A stretch of 64,000 nt of DNA. Origin: a virus. The DNA is taken from IMG/VR virus record IMGVR_UViG_3300037200_000120, positions 1-64,000 of that record; one strand, given 5' to 3'. Numbering within the stretch: the stretch's first letter is position 1; each line of letters opens with the position of its first letter. Below are positions 57,761-64,000 of the stretch, in pieces. Made by a program: the position numbers and the translations under genes. The notes beneath the pieces are model-generated. The model was given only the letters and a program-made list of their open reading frames with translations. It was not told the DNA's origin and searched no databases.

Positions 57761-58137
57761 ATACAATCTAGGCTTATCACGAAGCCGGCCGTCGCAGAAT
57801 TTATAGTCGTCGCGCTGATCAGGATATTCCCGTTCGGCGTGCCGGCCGCGTTGGGCAGGCCGGCGGAATAGCTATTCGACCAATCGATGATATCCTCGCC
57901 CTGTCCGAGATAGGCCAGCGTGGCGGGGGTTCCACCCCCCCACGTCAGCGTAACAACCATGTTGGTGATTGAATATTTGATCCGCTTGACCTTGAGATGA
58001 CCAAGCGGATTTTTGACGCACAGCGACCCGTTGAGGAACACGTAGTTGGTCAGACCCGTTCCGTCGGAGACGTCCGCGAGCGTGACGTTGATATTTCTGA
58101 CGCCGTAATAAGGCGTGAACGTCAGCGCGTCGGCCAT
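57748..58137 (-). CDS. Small structural protein (129 aa)
   Basis: Beta-rich (ALTFTPYYGVRNINVTLADV ... YSITNMVVTLTWGGG). Between the beta-helix protein and the head-tail protein. Unknown family. Confidence 0.6.
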   Translation of the reverse strand: MADALTFTPYYGVRNINVTLADVSDGTGLTNYVFLNGSLCVKNPLGHLKVKRIKYSITNMVVTLTWGGGTPATLAYLGQGEDIIDWSNSYSAGLPNAAGTPNGNILISATTINSATAGFVISLDCIAGV

Positions 58138-58160
58138 CTCGGCGACCCTCCCTTACAGCC

Positions 58161-59573
58161 TTACGAGACCGTCACGCCTTCGGCGAGCGGCCGATAGCGG
58201 ATGTACGGCTTCCAAGTGCCGGTCACGGTCGGGCCCGAACCAACAACGATGTTGATAGTTCCCGCCGGCGCCATGATCGTGCCTGGATTGGCAATCAAAT
58301 TGGGACCGTTGGCATTTAGCAGCGCCGCCGTGGCTAGCGCCGTGCCGGCCAGGGTAATGGAGGCGCCCGCTGCGGAGCTAGCCACAGAGGCGGAAGCCGC
58401 GCTGATGGTCTGCGTGCTTCCCGTCGTCGGGATCACTTCGAACTGCACCGTCGCCGCCGTCGAATCGCCGCCGACCGCGCAAATCAGGAACAGCGCCTCA
58501 ATCAGAATTGGGCCACCGGCCACGGTGAACAGCGCGGCACCCGTGGTGAGCAGAATCGCCGCTTTAGTGATGGTCTTGGGCTGCAAGTCGACGACGCCTT
58601 GGAGCAGCGCGTCGATCGAGGCCGTAGCGCTCGGCAGATAGACCGCAGCATCGGTCTTGTTGCCGATGACGTCACGCTCGAGGACGTTGGCCGACGAGTT
58701 CTGCGCCGGCACGGCAAAAGTCGCCGCCGAAGGGAGCCCAGCCGGGGTGACAGCGGAGCCGCCCTGGAAAGCCACGCCACCGATTCCATCATACCCGCTG
58801 ACGAACCATGTCGAGCCGCCGACAGTATCGACCACGTTCTTGGTAATGGCGGTATTGTAGTTGTAGAAATAGCCGCTGACCTGAACGTCCACGCAGGCGG
58901 TCGTGGCGAAATCGACGACCGCGGTCGACCAGGCGCCGTAGGCATTGACGACGATATCGGCATTGACGACGCCGACCAATTTGACCATCGTGACGCCGAT
59001 GGTCGAGGCTGTGAACCCTTGATGGGTGAGGTTGAGCGTGAGATTCGACGCCGCCGCAGTCGTGATGACGTCCGTCACCGCCCCAACCGTCGACGAAACG
59101 TCCTGGACCAGCGCCGAGATATTGACGCCAGCGGCCTGAATCGCGAAGATCGTCGCCAGCGAGGCGATGTTGGCGACGAAGACGGGGAGCGCGCCGGGAG
59201 CGCCGCCGATAAAAGTATTCGCCCCCGTGATCAGAATGGTTGCGGTAGTCGCTGTTCCCAGCGTGAATGTCGCCGCCTCGGCGCCGACGCCTAGATTCCA
59301 GAAGGTCAGACCCGCTTTGCTGATCGTGAGGCCGCCGGCCGCGCTGATCGTCTCCGCATGCCCCGCCATCCAGACGATGACGTCGCCGGGGCTCGCCAGC
59401 GTGATCGCGCGCTGCGTCGTCTTGAGCGGCTGCGCGAACGAACCCGCGTTGCCGTCGACGCCCGTCGCCGAATTGACGAACCAGACCGAACCGGAAGTCG
59501 GAGGAATCCCCGCCGTTCCCATGGTAGGAACGCCGAACGAGGTGACGCCGAAAGGAAAATTGGTATAACCCAT
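58161..59573 (-). CDS. Beta-helix-type virion protein (470 aa)
   Basis: SGSVWFVNSATGVDGNAGSF then KTTQRAITLASPGDVIVWMA resembles the start of right-handed beta-helix proteins (pectate-lyase fold); the rest is Ala/Thr/Gly-rich beta. ATG 59573 has GGAG 8 bp upstream. Likely structural, placed just after the capsid gene region. Confidence 0.65.
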   Translation of the reverse strand: MGYTNFPFGVTSFGVPTMGTAGIPPTSGSVWFVNSATGVDGNAGSFAQPLKTTQRAITLASPGDVIVWMAGHAETISAAGGLTISKAGLTFWNLGVGAEAATFTLGTATTATILITGANTFIGGAPGALPVFVANIASLATIFAIQAAGVNISALVQDVSSTVGAVTDVITTAAASNLTLNLTHQGFTASTIGVTMVKLVGVVNADIVVNAYGAWSTAVVDFATTACVDVQVSGYFYNYNTAITKNVVDTVGGSTWFVSGYDGIGGVAFQGGSAVTPAGLPSAATFAVPAQNSSANVLERDVIGNKTDAAVYLPSATASIDALLQGVVDLQPKTITKAAILLTTGAALFTVAGGPILIEALFLICAVGGDSTAATVQFEVIPTTGSTQTISAASASVASSAAGASITLAGTALATAALLNANGPNLIANPGTIMAPAGTINIVVGSGPTVTGTWKPYIRYRPLAEGVTVS

Positions 59574-59687
59574 TGTCATGACTCCGAGAGTGCCCGGCGT
59601 GATTCGAACCGCCGCTTACCCGACCAGGGACACAGAGAGGATTGCGCTACGCGCCGCTGACGCCGGGTTTTGAGCCTTCGGGAGGGC

Positions 59688-60398
59688 TTAGAGCTTGTGC
59701 TTCGCTAGATAGGCGATGGCGCGTTGGAGAATGGCCTGATCGTCTCGACCGTAGCCGAGCATTCGATTGCAGCGGACGCAAAGGAGACCGCGAACCTTGC
59801 CGGTGTCGTGATCGTGGTCTACGGACAACTCTTGGACTACTTTCGTCCTCGAGTTGATGAAACTCTCAGGATTGCCGCATATGTCGCAAACATACCCTTG
59901 AGCTTTCGCCAGGGCGGCATATTCCGTCACGTCGATGCCGAACTTTTTCTTCAGCGTCCAATTGCGGACGTAATCGGCACGCTCTTGCGGCGTGAAGTAG
60001 TCCTTGACGGGAACCTCAGGCGGCGGCAACCAGAACAGATTGTCTTTCACCCACGGGCCGGTAGGATCGATCAGCCTGAGAACATGCTTTGGGCCTGGAC
60101 GCTCCCCGACATCGGCGAGGAAGGCGTCAAACCAGCGCCAGGAGGCCGGATAGTTGCCGGCCCCTAAGCGCAGCCTCGTATTTTTCCAGAGCGGCTTTAA
60201 CGGGTGACTGTCCCGCGCGTAATGGTGCGAGCAAAGCTTCTTGGCGAAAACGATTTCCGTGCATCCCTCGATATCGCACGTTCTCGTCAATTCCGAGTAT
60301 TCAGACAACGTACCGCTGGTGCGCTCGCTTTCGTAGCACCCAGTGCATAATCCGCGCCCTTGGTTGCGCTTATCTCTACCGCATTTCCTGCATATCAT
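59688..60398 (-). CDS. Endonuclease VII-like HNH nuclease (homing-type, 236 aa)
   Basis: Two Cys pairs near the start (CRKCGRDKRNQGRGLCTGCY), a second zinc region and the C-terminal endonuclease VII core: YVCDICGNPESF, then LSVDHDHDTGKVRGLLCVRC (His-Asp-His). It lies directly after the fourth group I ribozyme and in the same direction, as intron-homing genes do. Start ATG 60398; no other function evident. Confidence 0.8.
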   Translation of the reverse strand: MICRKCGRDKRNQGRGLCTGCYESERTSGTLSEYSELTRTCDIEGCTEIVFAKKLCSHHYARDSHPLKPLWKNTRLRLGAGNYPASWRWFDAFLADVGERPGPKHVLRLIDPTGPWVKDNLFWLPPPEVPVKDYFTPQERADYVRNWTLKKKFGIDVTEYAALAKAQGYVCDICGNPESFINSRTKVVQELSVDHDHDTGKVRGLLCVRCNRMLGYGRDDQAILQRAIAYLAKHKL

Positions 60399-60539
60399 CC
60401 GGTTACGGCCATGGTAGGCCCCTCTGTTGAAGGAAGCCAACCATGTACCTTTTTGTTGACGACCAATCAAGATCAATCGTCAGACGCCAGGCCATTATTT
60501 CACCCTCGGTCGCTATCCCGAAGATCGTCCACTGAGGAC

Positions 60540-60812
60540 TGCTGAACGTTTCCGCTCAGAGAAGACCATATCATGATCTCTCGAAAGAGACCCTGCGCAC
60601 TTCCCGCCGCTTGGCGGTACTCCCCGAAGGGATGGCCGTTGAACCTTCCGCTCATTGAGCGGCTCGGCTGCTGATTGTCCAATCTAGTTGCTTTTCAAAC
60701 TATCGCGCCCGCCGTTGCCGGCCACGCTGTAGTGAACTAGCTCTAAGGATGTTCCAGCAATTCACGCAGTTATTCGACAGTAGTCGCCTACTGAAGGACC
60801 CAATATGTGGCG
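60540..60812 (-). ncRNA. Group I intron-like ribozyme 4 (downstream of the capsid stop)
   Basis: Minus-strand core: GAATTGCTGGAACATCC, GACAATCAGCAGCC, GGTTCAACGGCCAT, GATATGGTC and the P9 hairpin CTGAGCGGAAACGTTCAG. The P7 pair is GGCCAT with ATGGTC where the other introns have GACTA with TAGTC; this is a compensatory change, so the helix is kept. The 5' splice site is uncertain. Its 3' end may lie after the endonuclease gene. Confidence 0.6.
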
Positions 60813-62597
60813 TCACATATAGTAACGAGTCCCGTAGATCCCGCGGAAGTCGCTCCAACCGCAAGAATAACGCTCGTAACAAGCCGCTTTGGCGTTCTTG
60901 GTATCGACGCTTATGTTCGATTTGGATAGCAACTCCAAACCCGTCCTAAGTGGACTGCCTCATATTACTATGAGGGCCAGACTATATCATCATCCTGAAT
61001 ACTCAGGAGTGGGGCGCTTCGGCTCGCTTGAGCCTACGATCTCGCGATCTAGTCGTTGCACCTTCCGTCTCTCGACGGCTTGGCTCAGGATTGTCCCCGG
61101 CACCACCCGGTAGGAGATTCCCTGAGTTCACCCCATTCTTCGATGCGAGTCACCCCGCAAAGGACCTAATTCCAAAGAATTGAGTCGTTGTCCTGATCGC
61201 TAACTATTCGAAATGAATCGCTAATTCATCCCCGGCTTGCGCCTGCTGCACGTTTCCGCGCAGAGTGGACTATATCTTCATCTATTCAATACTGAATAGA
61301 GCTAGGAACTTCGGCCCGCTTGGGCCTACGGTCTCGCGACCTAGTCTCTGAACCTTCATCACGATATTACATGATGCTTGGCTGCTGATTGCCCAATCCT
61401 GCAAATTTTCAAACCGTCACGCTCGCCGTTACCAGCCACGTTGTGGTTTTGCAGGCTCTAAGGGTGTTCCAGCAATTCACCTAGTTTAGACAGCTCCAAT
61501 CATTAAAGCTGATGCCCTCGCGCTCGTACCACATCATCCCGCGCGGGATATTCGTCCTGATAAACCAGGCGGTCGCGCTGGAGAAATAGTGGCTGGCGAA
61601 GATCCCCTTCGGGAAAGCTCCCATGGCGCGCATCACGTTGATGTTGTTGTTCGCCGTGTCGCTCTGAAGCACGCTCTTGTAGATGCGGTTAGCTTCGAAG
61701 ATGAGCTGATAGGGGATATGGAGGGACTGAGGAAGCGCGGAGATTTTCAGCCCGCGCGAATTGACCGTGAGGCCGACCTGGATCAGCAGATCCTCGATTG
61801 CGGTTTCGGACAAGTCCGCCGCCGTCGTGAGGAGATTCGACTGAGAGCCGCCGACAGTCGGATGCGCATTGTTGATCATGCACGTTCCGTCGCCGCCCGT
61901 ATAGGCCGTGTTGAATGCACGGTTGTAGACGTTGGCCGCGATGTTTTCCTTGGTCTGCCGCATCGAGAACGCCAATTGCTGGGCGCGACGCTTGCTGACC
62001 ACTTCGTAGAGATCGTCTTTCAACTCTTCGTACGTGACGATGTAGCCGAGAGCATAGGCGACGTTCGTATAGCGAGTGACCGAACCCTGGGTTTCGGTGT
62101 CGTACACGATCGAAGTGCCTTCGTTCTTGACCGGCGCCAAGCCGAAGCCGGTGATTTCGACCTCTTCTTCGTACGCCTTGTCTGAGGTGTCCTGCTCGAA
62201 CAGATCCGACCATTCGGAAACGTGTTCGTCGTAGGAACGCCCCCACCAAGCCGCGATTCCTGGCCAAAGGGCCTTCGCTTGTTTGTTCGACGCAATTCGC
62301 TAGATTGCGCCCGTCGCTCTAAACGCGACCGCTGCATATCGCTATGCAGGCCTGACTATCTCTTGCCCCTCAATTGATCGATAGGGGCCGCACCATTTCG
62401 GCTCGCTTGAGCCTACGGCCTTTCGGCCTAGTCGATGAACCTTACGACGTGCTATGATCGTCGTCTTGGCTGCTGATTGTCCGATCGTCGGAATCAGAAC
62501 GAGCGGAGTTCCCGGCAATTAAATGCGATCCCATTGCGCATTACGGCGCAATGGCCCGAGTTTATGCAGGATGTGTGCCTGTAGTAATAACGGCCAT
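60813..62597 (-). CDS. Major capsid protein, four exons interrupted by three group I introns
   Basis: Exons: 62568-62597, 62275-61506, 61199-61174, 60907-60813 (minus strand; 30+770+26+95 nt). Spliced, they give a 306-residue protein with no stop: MAVITTGTHP joined to KALWPGIAAW, a long HK97-type core (LGYIVTYEELKDDLYEVVSK, FSMRQTKENIAANVYNRAFN, NINVMRAMGAFPKGI), exon 3 giving FDQDNDSIL, and exon 4 starting in the codon of FDTKNAKAACYERYSCGW. The joined order FDQDND...FDT.NAK is the family's C-terminal pattern. GGAGG lies 7 bp before ATG 62597. Each internal piece ends in a stop if not spliced. Confidence 0.8.
60908..61173 (-). ncRNA. Group I intron 3 in the capsid gene (266 nt)
   Basis: 5' site after exon ATTCTTT, pairing with internal guide GAAGAAT (7 pairs, ending in U-G). 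Core elements GCAACGACTAGATCGCG and GATATAGTC (P7 GACTA/TAGTC). Last base G, before TCGATACC. Confidence 0.75.
61200..61505 (-). ncRNA. Group I intron 2 in the capsid gene (306 nt)
   Basis: 5' site after exon CAGCTT, pairing with guide GAGCTG (six pairs, terminal U-G). Core: AATTGCTGGAACACCC, CAATCAGCAGCC, GGTTCAGAGACTAGG and GAAGATATAGTCC; P9 hairpin CTGCGCGGAAACGTGCAG. Last base G, before CGATCAGG. Confidence 0.75.
62276..62567 (-). ncRNA. Group I intron 1 in the capsid gene (292 nt)
   Basis: 5' site after exon ATCCT, pairing with guide GGGAT (5 pairs, terminal U-G). Core: GACAATCAGCAGCC, GGTTCATCGACTAGGCC and AAGAGATAGTC. Last base G, before AAGGCC. It interrupts the gene after codon 10. 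Confidence 0.8.
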
Positions 62598-62627
62598 GTC
62601 GGCCTCCTATGTTTCTCCAGCCAGCCC

Positions 62628-63257
62628 TTATTCGCCGGTGGTGTTGGTGAACTGATGCAGGTTGATCGATGTCAGCCACTTGGCGTTGGTCCCAAGAACG
62701 TTGTCGGCCTGTTCCAGCAATCTGAGAACGCGCATCTGAAGCGCGCTGGTCGAGAGCGAGGCGGAACCCAACTGCCAGCCGGAATATCCGGTGACGGTGG
62801 AACCCGCGCCCGCGACGAGATCGACGTTCTTGCCGGGCCCCGGAACGGAGCCGGCGGTCGGGGTCGCGCCCGCCATGTTGCCGTTTTCCTGCGCCTCGAA
62901 GAGCAGGAACGGATCGTCGGCGACCAGGATATACCCGGCCGTCAGCGCCGGCAGATAGACGTTGCTGGCCTGAGTAATCGGGATGATCGGCTCGCCGCCG
63001 TTGACCCGACCCACGACGGAGCCGATCAGGCCATAGGTGCCGATGCCGGAATCGGTGCCGTTGCCAGCGGTGATGATTTGAACGGCGGGGATGCCGTTAC
63101 CGTCGGCCGAACCGCTCAGGATTTGAACGGGATCGCCGATGTAGAGCGCCGTAGCATTGGCCGCCGGAACGTAATAGATGTTCGCGGCGCCGTTGTACGG
63201 GGCTCCTGACCTGTAGCGGTAGGGGATGAGCCCGCGCGCTACGACAGCGTTAGCCAT
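62628..63257 (-). CDS. Head decoration-like structural protein (209 aa)
   Basis: VVARGLIPYRYRSGAPYNGA start, YYVPAANATALYIGDPVQIL, then beta-rich; typical of small capsid-associated proteins encoded immediately before the capsid gene. Ends 30 bp before the capsid ATG. Confidence 0.7.
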   Translation of the reverse strand: MANAVVARGLIPYRYRSGAPYNGAANIYYVPAANATALYIGDPVQILSGSADGNGIPAVQIITAGNGTDSGIGTYGLIGSVVGRVNGGEPIIPITQASNVYLPALTAGYILVADDPFLLFEAQENGNMAGATPTAGSVPGPGKNVDLVAGAGSTVTGYSGWQLGSASLSTSALQMRVLRLLEQADNVLGTNAKWLTSINLHQFTNTTGE

Positions 63258-63366
63258 GGGGCTAATCCTTCATGTCGGAGTTTTGGTAGCCGCTGGCATG
63301 ATTGGCTGCGGCGCGAAATCGCTGTTGATTGACCCGGAAGAACGAGCCGGGGCCGATGCTCTATGG

Positions 63367-64000
63367 CTATCGACGGGCGTGCGTGGTCGAGATCTTGATC
63401 CCCCGACCTTCCGAACTGGGGTAGAAACGTTTCTGATCCACCGCGTCCTTGGCGTTGACCATGCCGCGGCGAATGGCGTCCTCGCGCTGGGCGACATCCT
63501 GCTCTTGAGCGGCCATGTCGTCGGCGTGCCATTCCTCGGGGATTTCAAGGAGATGGGAATATTGCGGGACGCCGCCTTCGCGGACGCCGGTCACGCGCTG
63601 GACGTTCTTGCCTCTGGCATCCTTGACCGGAGTCCAACCGCCTTCTTCGAGTGCGAATTCGATACGACCTGGATTGTCGACGAACCAGTGACGATAATAG
63701 CCGGGACGGGAGGGATAGGCGAGCTTCTGTTGCGTGGACCCGAACGGGCGCCGATTGGCGCGGGTGCGGCGCGGCGCGTCCGAGGAGGCGTCGGCCGTGA
63801 CGCCAGCGCCGACAGGGAGGGCATCCGAAGGCAACGGAGAGGCGCTGGCTCCTTCGAGGCCCTGATTGGCCGCTGAGGGGCTCTGAGCGGCTTGCTGGGC
63901 TTGCGGCGGAGCTGGGTTGACCCCCGCGAGTTGAACGGCGCGGGCGGCGCGCATTTCCTTGGTGAAACCGCGAGGGCGCGGAGCGTCGTGTTGGGCTGCG
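63367..64000 (-). CDS. Scaffold-like protein before the capsid genes (5' end outside the window)
   Basis: The frame is open to the right edge (ATG 63954 is internal; upstream codons read RPRGFTKE). Ala/Pro/Gln-rich N-terminal part and a conserved-looking centre (YRHWFVDNPGRIEFALEEGG, EIPEEWHADDMAAQEQDVAQ). In related phages this kind of protein lies between portal and capsid genes; role as scaffold is inferred. Confidence 0.6.
   Translation of the reverse strand, partial: AAQHDAPRPRGFTKEMRAARAVQLAGVNPAPPQAQQAAQSPSAANQGLEGASASPLPSDALPVGAGVTADASSDAPRRTRANRRPFGSTQQKLAYPSRPGYYRHWFVDNPGRIEFALEEGGWTPVKDARGKNVQRVTGVREGGVPQYSHLLEIPEEWHADDMAAQEQDVAQREDAIRRGMVNAKDAVDQKRFYPSSEGRGIKISTTHARR

Noticed and set aside
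59589-59665. tRNA on the minus strand before the beta-helix gene
   Set aside because: GGTTCGAATC is present, but neither the T-stem nor the D- and anticodon arms pair properly.
62020-62337. Overlapping leftward and rightward frames in the capsid region
   Set aside because: They cross predicted introns and are out of frame with the capsid exons.

Overview
The window is GC-rich DNA (my reading, not computed) dominated by one short-tailed (P22/BcepC6B-like podovirus) phage or prophage. Alpha-proteobacterial codon use and the small-protein families suggest a Hyphomicrobiales-type host. The host is inferred from style only; no integrase, terminase, portal or rRNA is visible, and the terminase and portal presumably lie beyond the right edge.

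Layout. (1) 1-12.2 kb: rightward early region. It starts with the 3' end of a repeat protein, then a DNA methyltransferase, many small overlapping genes joined by ATGA or TGATG junctions, a Bet/RecT recombinase, a DUF1367 protein, an HNH nuclease and a DUF5131 protein. (2) 12.2-22.1 kb: accessory, transposon-rich block. It holds an IS200/IS605 element with divergent tnpA and tnpB, a DUF6471 gene with a palindromic operator region, an IS1595 transposase, an HD (alarmone-type) hydrolase, an ImmA/IrrE peptidase, paralogous coiled-coil plus winged-helix proteins and a truncated TnpB. (3) 22.2-31.6 kb: small genes, several packaged as promoter-gene-terminator units, two Xre-type regulators, a holin candidate and a lipoprotein. 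(4) 31.6-33.4 kb: an amidase endolysin, then an unusual intergenic region with two promoter-driven structured RNA candidates, an interrupted tRNA-like sequence and a junction of two truncated genes. (5) 33.3-64 kb: leftward virion operon. Transcription order is scaffold-like protein, decoration protein, major capsid protein, beta-helix protein, gp4-like and gp10-like tail completion proteins, ejection proteins with a lysozyme domain, tail fibre/spike proteins.

Highlights. The major capsid gene is split into four exons by three group I introns; exon 3 is only 26 nt, and I could reconstruct a continuous 306-aa reading frame. A fourth group I ribozyme with an endonuclease VII-like HNH gene follows the capsid stop codon. 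A second homing endonuclease and a relic of its leader sit among the tail genes. Seven consecutive fibre-like genes (33.3-42.8 kb) each begin with a signal peptide, which is odd for virion proteins. The twin RNAs at 32530-32713 and 32787-32914 have matching promoters and matching closing helices and are the best candidates here for undescribed non-coding RNAs.

All positions and motifs were read by eye. Family names rest on recognised motifs, not on database searches.
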